A stretch of 5,060 nucleotides of DNA from Candidatus Sumerlaeota bacterium. GTDB taxonomy: Bacteria; Sumerlaeota; Sumerlaeia; UBA8349. Numbering within the stretch: the first letter of the stretch is position 1; each line of letters begins with the position of its first letter. Location of the stretch: assembly GCA_003501375.1 (NCBI GenBank), contig DNPO01000461.1, positions 7,795 to 12,854 of the forward strand. The letters are read 5' to 3'. The notes under the pieces were generated by a model, which ran no database searches, had not been told where the DNA came from, and saw only the letters and a program-made list of their open reading frames with translations. Of this stretch, positions 1 to 5,060 are shown piece by piece. Made by a program: the position numbers and the translations under genes.

Positions 1-1763
1 TCGTGCGCGAGATCGACGCGCTGGGCGGCGTGATGGGCCTCGCCGCCGACGCATGTGGCATCCAATTCCGTATGCTCAACACGGCCAAAGGCCCCGCTGT
101 GCGTGCGCCCCGCTCGCAGGAAGACAAAATCGCCTACCCTCTCTGGATGCGTCGCCACTTGACCGAGCACTATCCCACCCTCACCGTCGCCGAAGGCGAA
201 GCCGTTGAAATCCTCACTGAAAACGGATCGGTTTGCGGCGTTCGCCTCCTCAGCGGCGAAACGTTGCGTTGTCGCGCGGCTATTGTAACGGCAGGCACAT
301 TCCTTGACGGTGTTTTGCACATCGGCATGGAAACGCGTCCCGGTGGTCGCTGGGGCAATCCCCCGTCCGTGCAGTTGGCAGAGAATCTCCGCCAGTTGGG
401 GTTGCAAACGCAGTTGCTCAAAACTGGTACCCCACCGCGTCTCTATCGCGAATCCATCCGTTGGGATGATCTGCCCCAGCAAGCGGGCGATGACCCGATC
501 CCGTACTTTTCGTATAGCACGCCGCCTAACGGCCCGGCGGACAGCGTGATTGCAAAATGCGGTCAAGTCTCCTGTGCTATCACGCGCACCAATCCGCGCA
601 CGCACGAGATCATCCTCGGAGCGCTTGACCGCTCGCCACTTTACACCGGGCGCATTGTCGGAACTGGTCCGCGTTATTGCCCGTCCATTGAGACAAAACT
701 GGTGCGCTTTGAAGACCGTGACTCACACCAGATTTTCCTCGAGCCAGAAAGCATTCATAATAATCTTATTTACATTAACGGAGTCTCTACCAGCCTCCCC
801 CCCGATGTGCAGGATGAATTTCTTCCCACCATTGAGGGGCTGGAAAAGGTCAAGATTGCCCGCTATGGCTACGCGATTGAATACCTCGCCTTCTCGCCAA
901 CGCAAATGCGCCCCACACTGGAAACGCAAGCCGTGCCGGGGCTGTACCTCGCCGGGCAGGTCAACGGTACCACGGGTTACGAGGAAGCGGGGGCGCTTGG
1001 CCTCATCGCCGGAGCCAACGCTGCACTTAAGATCAAGAACGAAGCGCCGCTGATTTTCCGTCGCGACGAAGCCTATATCGGCGTGATGATTGACGACCTC
1101 ATCACCAAGGGAGCGCCCGAACCATACCGATTATTTACCTCCCGCGCCGAGTACCGCTTGCTCCTGCGTCAGGACAACGCTGACCTGCGCCTCACTGCAT
1201 CCGGACGCGCCGCTGGGTTGGTGGATGATACGCAGTGGCGCGCGTTCGAGCGCTATCACGATCTATTGGAAAGCGAAAGCGAGCGTCTCGACACCACGCG
1301 CGTAAGACCGTCCGAACTGGACGTTGCAACGTTGGAGGAAAATGGGGTGGCTGTTTCCACCGACAACGGCATCAGCCTCGATCGACTGCTGGCGCGCACC
1401 AACATGACGTATGCGTTGCTGGAGAAGATGGGGTTGGGTAGCGCCACGCTGGAAGCACTTCGCCAGACACCCGAAGACCGTACCTTAGTCGCACGTGTAG
1501 TGGAGCAGGTGGAGGCACGCATCAAATACGCGGGCTACATCGACCGCCAAAAAGCGCAGGTCGAACGACATTTGGGACTAGAAACCACCCCCTTCCCAAC
1601 GGACATCCCGCTGAGTGACGTACCCAGTTTGCGCACCGAAGCCGCGCAAATACTGGCAGAACGTACCCCCGCAACGCTGGGACAGGCCTCGCGATTGCCC
1701 GGCGTTAATCCTGCTGATATTACCGCGCTGATGATTTATATGAAGACGCGCGAAAAGAAATAA
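1..1763 (+). CDS. mnmG: MnmG (GidA), tRNA uridine-5-carboxymethylaminomethyl modification enzyme, 5'-truncated by window edge
   Basis: MnmG is an FAD-dependent enzyme that, with the GTPase MnmE, builds the 5-carboxymethylaminomethyl group on wobble uridine 34 of certain tRNAs in the cytoplasm. The reading frame is open at the left edge. About 59 residues are missing by alignment with remembered E. coli MnmG, including the N-terminal GxGxxG dinucleotide fold and the Cys-47 region. Visible signatures, numbered from the first full codon at base 3, include VREIDALGG near the start, followed by GIQFRMLNTAKGPAVRAPRSQ and TAGTFLDGVLHIG. PRYCPSIE carries Cys226, equivalent to the conserved E. coli Cys-277. 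GQVNGTTGYEEAGALGLIAG is the C-terminal FAD-contacting motif, followed by EPYRLFTSRAEYRLLLRQDNADLRLT. The C-terminal helical domain (IKYAGYIDRQ through LGQASRLPGVNPADI), implicated in MnmE and tRNA binding, is complete and ends in a Lys-rich tail before TAA. No frameshift is seen. Its frequent neighbours mnmE and rsmG are not in the window. Confidence 0.97.
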   Translation, partial: VREIDALGGVMGLAADACGIQFRMLNTAKGPAVRAPRSQEDKIAYPLWMRRHLTEHYPTLTVAEGEAVEILTENGSVCGVRLLSGETLRCRAAIVTAGTFLDGVLHIGMETRPGGRWGNPPSVQLAENLRQLGLQTQLLKTGTPPRLYRESIRWDDLPQQAGDDPIPYFSYSTPPNGPADSVIAKCGQVSCAITRTNPRTHEIILGALDRSPLYTGRIVGTGPRYCPSIETKLVRFEDRDSHQIFLEPESIHNNLIYINGVSTSLPPDVQDEFLPTIEGLEKVKIARYGYAIEYLAFSPTQMRPTLETQAVPGLYLAGQVNGTTGYEEAGALGLIAGANAALKIKNEAPLIFRRDEAYIGVMIDDLITKGAPEPYRLFTSRAEYRLLLRQDNADLRLTASGRAAGLVDDTQWRAFERYHDLLESESERLDTTRVRPSELDVATLEENGVAVSTDNGISLDRLLARTNMTYALLEKMGLGSATLEALRQTPEDRTLVARVVEQVEARIKYAGYIDRQKAQVERHLGLETTPFPTDIPLSDVPSLRTEAAQILAERTPATLGQASRLPGVNPADITALMIYMKTREKK

Positions 1764-1919
1764 GGCGTTTTTTCCTCCTCATATCAAGGCTGTGGGGCAC
1801 TCGTAAATTGAGTTCAGGTTATGCGTTTCCTCCACTTGCCCGCGTAAAAGTTTTCGGATATAGTGAGGCGTTGCGTATTCGCGCGACCCAGATCACATTC
1901 AGAAAAGAAATCTTTTGTC
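1764..1919. other. Intergenic leader between mnmG and the glycosyltransferase
   Basis: This 156-base gap holds no convincing gene. It begins with a six-T run (1768-1773) just after the mnmG stop. A weak helix can be drawn between 1743-1749, inside the end of mnmG, and 1765-1771, with one G-T wobble and a 15-base loop. That is too weak for me to call a terminator. The middle holds the promoter listed separately. The last part contains an imperfectly spaced inverted repeat, AAAAGA then AA then TCTTTT (1903-1916), next to the purine stretch AGAAAAG (1901-1907) that may act as a weak ribosome binding site 12 bases before the ATG at 1920. Confidence 0.6.
1836..1864 (+). promoter_or_regulatory. Putative sigma70-type promoter for the glycosyltransferase gene
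   Basis: TTGCCC (1836-1841, four of six matches to TTGACA) and TATAGT (1859-1864, five of six matches to TATAAT) are separated by exactly 17 bases. Transcription would begin near 1871, leaving a leader of about 49 bases before the ATG at 1920. The -10 element overlaps the in-frame GTG at 1863, so a transcript from this promoter could not use that GTG. This is a pattern match by eye, and the real consensus of this organism's main sigma factor is unknown. Confidence 0.5.
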
Positions 1920-3092
1920 ATGCCGTTGCCCCTGTCGTCACTCGAACTCCTTGTTTGCTACGCGCTTGTTGCTTCCGCCAGCATCACTTGGCTGGCTATT
2001 CAGATCGCTGCACGTGCCAACCTCATCGCACACCCGAACGAACGCAGTTCGCATTCCGTCCCCACGCCGCAAGTAGGCGGCATCGGCATTTGCTTGGCCG
2101 CGCTGGCCACCCTCTATTATCTGCCTCAACTCTTCCCATTACGGGAAACCGGGCCTGTACCGCTGCTGTCCGTATTGCGCAAAACGCTCATGGCCGTGAT
2201 CGCCGGGGGAATGTTTCTGGGCGTGGTGGATGATCGCCTTGCCATCAGCGCCCGCACGAAACTCTTGGGCTTGTTCCTTATCGCCATTCTTCCGCTTTGG
2301 GCGTTCCACCTTCCATTGGAAGCCTTCCCGCAACTCATCGCCAAAGCGGCAGGCGGTGAAATTGAATGGGGCACCTTCGGTATTCTCACCCCATCCATTG
2401 TTGCACTTGTCTCCGTCATCTGGATTGTTGGTTTTTCCAACGCGTTTAATTTTATGGACGGCGTAAACGGGCAATCCGGGTTTTTCGCGCTCAACGCCTT
2501 GTTCTGGTATGGGATCGTCGTTGTGCAGCGGCTCAACGGCGCATTCTTCCCCGATTTGCTCTACGCGCGACTCGGCGAAATGCCGCCCGCGTTCACGCAG
2601 GAAACCCTGTACTTCTTCGCCATTCTTGCCGGGGCAATTTTAGGATTTTTGCCATTTAACTTTCCCAAGGCACGCACGTTCATGGGCGATGCGGGCAGTC
2701 TGCCGCTGGGCGCATCGTTGGCAGTGATCACGCTGTACTTATCGCAGGGGAACATCACGCAACTGATCGGTTTCTGCCTGCCGCTCAGCATGTACATTTA
2801 CGATGTCGGCTACACGCTGGTGCGCCGTTCCCGTCGCGGCGAAAACCTGGTCACCGCGCATCGGGAGCGCCTGTACCAGCGCCTGCTGATCGCAACCGGA
2901 TGGTCGCATGCGCGCTTGCTTGTGTTCCACCTGCCGTTCTATCTCATCACCGGTGCGTCCACGCTGGTATTTTTCTACGATACCCGCTGGGACAACCGCT
3001 TTTTCGCGCTGATGATAACTTTTGTCGCGCTGATGGTTTACAACCTGTTAGTGCTGCGGGCAGAAAAAATCCGCGCCGCAGTGCAAGCCTGA
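1920..3092 (+). CDS. Polyprenyl-phosphate glycosyl-1-phosphate transferase, MraY/WecA/WbpL superfamily (glycosyltransferase family 4)
   Basis: This predicted 390-residue polytopic inner-membrane enzyme would transfer a sugar-1-phosphate from a UDP-sugar to undecaprenyl phosphate, the first membrane step of O-antigen or other surface glycan synthesis. Hydrophobic segments run from residue 5 almost to the C-terminus. The family's cytoplasmic-loop motifs appear in order: NERSSHSVPTPQVGG (40-54); GVVDDR with the Asp pair 104-105 thought to bind Mg2+/substrate, followed by a conserved-type Lys114; NAFNFMDGVNG (174-184) with Asp180; FPKARTFMGDAGSLPLG (248-264) with Asp257; and HRERLYQRL (314-322). 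The last motif lacks the second His often seen in WbpL-type members. I chose ATG 1920 because the protein then begins directly with the first membrane helix, as relatives do. The in-frame GTG at 1863 adds 19 basic residues and lies in the promoter -10. The 390-residue length is within the family range. The donor sugar cannot be inferred. No other glycan genes are visible nearby, and MraY itself is less likely given the motif style. Confidence 0.9.
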   Translation: MPLPLSSLELLVCYALVASASITWLAIQIAARANLIAHPNERSSHSVPTPQVGGIGICLAALATLYYLPQLFPLRETGPVPLLSVLRKTLMAVIAGGMFLGVVDDRLAISARTKLLGLFLIAILPLWAFHLPLEAFPQLIAKAAGGEIEWGTFGILTPSIVALVSVIWIVGFSNAFNFMDGVNGQSGFFALNALFWYGIVVVQRLNGAFFPDLLYARLGEMPPAFTQETLYFFAILAGAILGFLPFNFPKARTFMGDAGSLPLGASLAVITLYLSQGNITQLIGFCLPLSMYIYDVGYTLVRRSRRGENLVTAHRERLYQRLLIATGWSHARLLVFHLPFYLITGASTLVFFYDTRWDNRFFALMITFVALMVYNLLVLRAEKIRAAVQA

Positions 3093-3190
3093 CGCATCAG
3101 TCCCACCAGGACGAACATCTTCGGCAAACATTTTGGACAGCAGCGAACCCAAAAATAGTTCATCCAGAAAATACGGAGGGATTAACAGCC
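3093..3190. other. Intergenic region between the glycosyltransferase and the secreted-protein gene
   Basis: This 98-base gap has no terminator hairpin that I can find after the TGA. The frame of the downstream gene stays open leftwards through this gap to 2900. However, that extension runs inside the glycosyltransferase gene in another frame and lacks protein-like character, so I do not count it as coding. A weak promoter-like pair (TTGGAC at 3133-3138 and AATAGT at 3154-3159, only 15 bases apart) was noted but not called. The right end carries the ribosome binding site listed separately. Base composition starts to fall here compared with the gene upstream. Confidence 0.5.
3175..3180 (+). promoter_or_regulatory. 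Strong ribosome binding site (GGAGGG) fixing the start of the secreted-protein gene
   Basis: GGAGGG sits 10 bases before ATG 3191, close to an ideal Shine-Dalgarno match and spacing. It selects this ATG over the much longer open frame from 2900 and over the in-frame ATG at 3212. The signal peptide encoded directly after ATG 3191 agrees with that choice. It is the clearest ribosome binding site in the window. Confidence 0.8.
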
Positions 3191-3265
3191 ATGTGCATAA
3201 ACCTGAAACCAATGTTGGTTCTCTTTTTTCTTATTACTGCAATTACTCTCTCAACTGCCGTTGCC
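3191..3265 (+). other. Predicted Sec signal peptide of the unknown protein
   Basis: The first 25 codons encode a short N-region with Lys6, then a run of Leu, Val, Phe and Ile, then a small-residue region ending Ala-Val-Ala before Lys26-Asp27. This fits signal peptidase I cleavage by the -3/-1 rule. The positive charge of the N-region is low, so efficiency is uncertain. Confidence 0.7.
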
Positions 3266-4609
3266 AAAGACTTGGAGGAAAAATATTCCGAGACTCTGAC
3301 CGAAAAACATTACCAAGACTTTCAGGTATTTCTGGATAAACTCGACAAGGGTGATCTGAAAGCGCGCGCAGAGATAATCAAATATTATCAAAAAAACATC
3401 CATCCACTGGAAGCGGCATTCTATAGAGAACGTAGCAAAAGAAAAGACCCCGAAGCAAGAAATCCTATCGCTGATAGATGTCGGAAACTTTATCAAGATA
3501 GTTACCTTGACTCCTTCAATGCCCAATATACCCGTGCGCAAAAGCAGCGAGATGATGACAGAAAAACCACCCCTTCATTGCCTGTGGTGGTAAACCCCAT
3601 AGAATTGTTGTTTCAGTTGGATGTACCACCCTCTCAAAGTGTATTCCGGAAGATTGCCGAAATCGACAGAAGAGAAAAGGCACAAGAAGAGGAAGCAGAG
3701 AGAATACTTGATTGGGTTGCCAAAAAAGACAAAAAGGAAAGAACAGCGTCACCTAAGCGCCAATTTGAGAGCGCATCGTTTGCCTCCGAACCTTTTGGGG
3801 CTTATCTTAAAACCTTGAATCCGGAGGATATTTATTCGGCTACTCTGGCATTGGAACGTTATAAGACCGATTTCAAAGATACCACGGAAACGCAACGCGT
3901 TCTAGGCTATCAAAAATTGCGCATTTTTATTGGCGGCATCTACGCCACAACTATGACGAATCTATTTCAGCACAAACTGTACAGTTTGTTAGATGGATCG
4001 GATGACCCTTATGGCAAGCAAATAACGCCATTTGAGCAAGAGTGCTTTCTCATGGATGATCATTTTCTTATACATGAGAAAAGAATTCTCGACAAGTACT
4101 CATGGCGTCTTACCGGAGGATATGAAGACGTTGCGACCATCGTCAACATCCGTCCTGATTTGTATGTGCGTGCCATCGGTGACATGTTACCCGCCCACTT
4201 GCGTGATTATCTAATCGTGGAAGATAAAGAACTGGTATCGCCCATTGAAAGGTGCGATGGATATGTGGATGATGATGTAGAAAAATGTGGACGCCGCGCG
4301 CGCGAGTGGGAAGAATATTTGGAACATTATCCTGATAGTGAGTACAAAGAACACGCGATCAACAGATTTAATTTTGCCTGGCGTTGTTTTTTTGTTCGTT
4401 TGGCATGGGAGCAACAAACAGATGTGTTGCTCCCGAATATCAAGGCTGCCTATGAAAAATACATAAAAGAAAACGGCAACACACCCAGTGGAAAAAAGGT
4501 ACAACAAATCTACGAGATTCTGAAATCCAATAATTTCAAATGGGACGAGTCGTTTAAGGAACGATACAAGGCGATCTTAGGCTTTGAACCGTGGGGGCCA
4601 AACCACTGA
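3191..4609 (+). CDS. Secreted protein of unknown function, AT-rich, with Sec signal peptide and a TPR-like C-terminal segment
   Basis: I do not recognise this 472-residue protein. Residues 1-25 look like a Sec signal peptide: one Lys at position 6, a hydrophobic core at 8-20, and a likely cleavage after AVA (23-25). No lipobox is evident, since Cys2 precedes the hydrophobic core, so a periplasmic or exported soluble protein is inferred. The mature chain is hydrophilic, mostly helical in style and rich in Lys, Glu, Asp and Tyr. Residues 153-184 are densely charged and may form a long helix or coiled coil. YLEHYPDSEY (376-385) resembles the helix-turn of TPR-like repeats in envelope proteins such as BamD, but only one such copy is seen. 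Mature cysteines are at 97, 285, 355, 366 and 399; 355 and 366 flank an acidic stretch. No catalytic motif was found. GC is about 40-45% in sampled lines, with many AGA Arg codons, unlike both neighbours, which suggests horizontal origin or relaxed constraint. The frame is intact and ends 68 bases before ligA. Confidence 0.85.
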   Translation: MCINLKPMLVLFFLITAITLSTAVAKDLEEKYSETLTEKHYQDFQVFLDKLDKGDLKARAEIIKYYQKNIHPLEAAFYRERSKRKDPEARNPIADRCRKLYQDSYLDSFNAQYTRAQKQRDDDRKTTPSLPVVVNPIELLFQLDVPPSQSVFRKIAEIDRREKAQEEEAERILDWVAKKDKKERTASPKRQFESASFASEPFGAYLKTLNPEDIYSATLALERYKTDFKDTTETQRVLGYQKLRIFIGGIYATTMTNLFQHKLYSLLDGSDDPYGKQITPFEQECFLMDDHFLIHEKRILDKYSWRLTGGYEDVATIVNIRPDLYVRAIGDMLPAHLRDYLIVEDKELVSPIERCDGYVDDDVEKCGRRAREWEEYLEHYPDSEYKEHAINRFNFAWRCFFVRLAWEQQTDVLLPNIKAAYEKYIKENGNTPSGKKVQQIYEILKSNNFKWDESFKERYKAILGFEPWGPNH

Positions 4610-4677
4610 GCCATGCGGACAATATTTTTGATGATGTTTGTTTTTTCATCCCTCATCCCTTAGCCCTTATCCCTCCT
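4610..4677. other. Intergenic ligA leader, AT/T-rich then C-rich, no Shine-Dalgarno
   Basis: The first half is AT- and T-rich (T runs at 4625-4629 and 4641-4646) without a stable hairpin. The nearest possibility is a 4-base-pair GATG/CATC stem at 4633-4650, too weak to call a terminator. The second half is the heptamer array, then CCT touching the ATG. CCTCCT at 4672-4677 equals the 16S anti-Shine-Dalgarno sequence rather than its complement, so no canonical ribosome binding site exists for ligA. Confidence 0.6.
4647..4674 (+). repeat. Four tandem heptamers (consensus YATCCCT), G-quadruplex motif on the minus strand
   Basis: CATCCCT occurs at 4647-4653 and again at 4654-4660, followed by TAGCCCT (4661-4667) and TATCCCT (4668-4674). 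CCC triplets therefore fall at 4650, 4657, 4664 and 4671, exactly seven bases apart. The opposite strand has four GGG runs with three 4-base loops, which satisfies the usual G3+N1-7 quadruplex rule. The array ends three bases before the ligA start codon and marks the border between the AT-rich insert and GC-rich ligA. The G-rich strand is the ligA transcription template, so ligA mRNA carries the C-rich version. Heptameric tandem repeats are known as dispersed elements in some bacteria, for example cyanobacteria. Whether this one is dispersed cannot be seen from one copy. Confidence 0.85.
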
Positions 4678-5060
4678 ATGAGCCAACCCGACCTCTTCGA
4701 CACCCCCGATCCCACCGACGCCATTCGCCAACGCATGCGCGAACTCGCTACGGAGATTGATCGCCACAACGACCTTTATTATCAAAAGGCCGCGCCGCAA
4801 ATTTCCGACCGCGAGTACGATCTGCTCATCCACGAATTGCAGGAACTCGAAGCGCGGCATCCCGGTCTGGCCGATCCCAACTCGCCCACCCGACGCGTCG
4901 GCGGCAAACCCGCCGACGGCTTCGAGACCGTCCGCCACCCCGTGCCCATGCTGTCCATCGGCAACACGTACTCGCCCGACGAGGTGCGCGAGTTCGATGC
5001 CCGCGCCCGGCGCTTTCTTGATAGCCCCGACCCGATCCCGTACATTGTCGAACTCAAGAT
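4678..5060 (+). CDS. ligA: NAD-dependent DNA ligase LigA, N-terminal part, 3'-truncated by window edge
   Basis: LigA seals nicks in DNA during replication and repair, using NAD+ to adenylate an active-site lysine. The 127 full codons present encode the Ia domain and the start of the adenylation domain. Tyr34, Asp44, Tyr47 and Asp48 (in LYYQ and ISDREYD) correspond to the NMN-binding residues Tyr22, Asp32, Tyr35 and Asp36 of E. coli LigA, at a constant offset of 12. The E. coli His23 position is Tyr35 here. LEARHPGLADPNSPTRRVGG and HPVPMLSIGNTYS follow as expected. The window ends at VELK, where Lys127 matches catalytic Lys115 of E. coli by the same offset; the rest of the KxDG motif lies beyond the edge. 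ATG 4678 is chosen because MSQPDLF-type openings are common in relatives and no other start fits, giving a roughly 12-residue extension relative to E. coli. One sampled line is about 77% GC, the highest seen in the window. Confidence 0.95.
   Translation, partial: MSQPDLFDTPDPTDAIRQRMRELATEIDRHNDLYYQKAAPQISDREYDLLIHELQELEARHPGLADPNSPTRRVGGKPADGFETVRHPVPMLSIGNTYSPDEVREFDARARRFLDSPDPIPYIVELK

Noticed and set aside
1743..1773. Intrinsic terminator at the end of mnmG
   Set aside because: There is a T run, but the stem is only seven pairs with a wobble, uses three of the Ts, has a 15-base loop, and lies partly in the coding region.
1863..1919. GTG start at 1863 for the glycosyltransferase
   Set aside because: It falls inside the putative -10 element, has no ribosome binding site, and adds 19 basic residues unlike the family N-terminus.
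3133..3159. Promoter for the secreted-protein gene (TTGGAC and AATAGT)
   Set aside because: The -35 matches only three of six bases, the -10 four of six, and the spacer is 15 bases, which is no better than chance in AT-rich DNA.
2900..3190. Leftward extension of the secreted-protein frame to 2900, adding 97 residues
   Set aside because: It overlaps the well-supported glycosyltransferase in another frame, reads as shadow protein, and would bury the signal peptide. GGAGGG before ATG 3191 gives a better start.
4211..4507. Minus-strand 98-codon open frame inside the secreted-protein gene
   Set aside because: It is hydrophobic only because it reads the complement of a Lys/Glu-rich gene. It has no supported start signal, and the + strand reading is convincing.
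4633..4650. Hairpin before ligA as terminator or attenuator
   Set aside because: Only four base pairs (GATG/CATC) around a T-rich loop, with no following T run.
4510..4656. Minus-strand small ORF of 48 codons preceded by AGGAGG (complement of 4672-4677)
   Set aside because: The Shine-Dalgarno-like match is a by-product of the heptamer/CCT tract, its spacing of 15 bases to the ATG is long, and the ORF is mostly antisense to the secreted-protein gene without recognisable protein features.
4782..5057. Minus-strand open frames across ligA
   Set aside because: They are high-GC shadow frames, and the + strand matches LigA residue by residue.

Overview
Four co-directional genes lie on the + strand. 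They are the 3' part of mnmG (tRNA wobble-uridine modification), a polyprenyl-phosphate glycosyl-1-phosphate transferase of the MraY/WecA superfamily, a secreted protein I do not recognise, and the 5' end of ligA (NAD-dependent DNA ligase). Both outer genes run off the window. The gaps are 156, 98 and 68 bases, so this is a loose same-strand cluster of unrelated housekeeping and envelope genes rather than an obvious functional operon.

The organism is a bacterium: LigA is NAD-dependent, the glycosyltransferase belongs to a lipid-carrier envelope pathway, and the secreted protein has a Sec-type signal peptide. Protein style and the moderately high GC of three genes fit a Gram-negative-type environmental lineage, possibly of the PVC group. 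That placement is an impression from sequence style only and is weakly held.

The clearest anomaly is composition. Single 60-base lines counted by eye give about 60% GC in mnmG and in the glycosyltransferase and about 77% in ligA, but only 40-45% in the secreted-protein gene (3191-4609). That gene also uses AGA for arginine at least ten times, while its neighbours use CGN almost exclusively. It looks like a foreign or fast-evolving insert between core genes, although it has a strong ribosome binding site and an intact frame.

The second anomaly is the 68-base gap before ligA. It ends in four tandem heptamers with CCC at exact 7-base spacing, so the opposite strand carries four GGG runs separated by 4-base loops. 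This is a canonical intramolecular G-quadruplex pattern reminiscent of telomere repeats, and it abuts the ligA start codon. The six bases touching that ATG are CCTCCT, the anti-Shine-Dalgarno sequence itself, so ligA has no usable Shine-Dalgarno.

Upstream of the glycosyltransferase there is a credible sigma70-type promoter (TTGCCC, 17 bases, TATAGT). Its -10 element covers an in-frame GTG, which argues for the downstream ATG at 1920 as the start. No RNA genes, CRISPR arrays, transposases or recombinases were seen.
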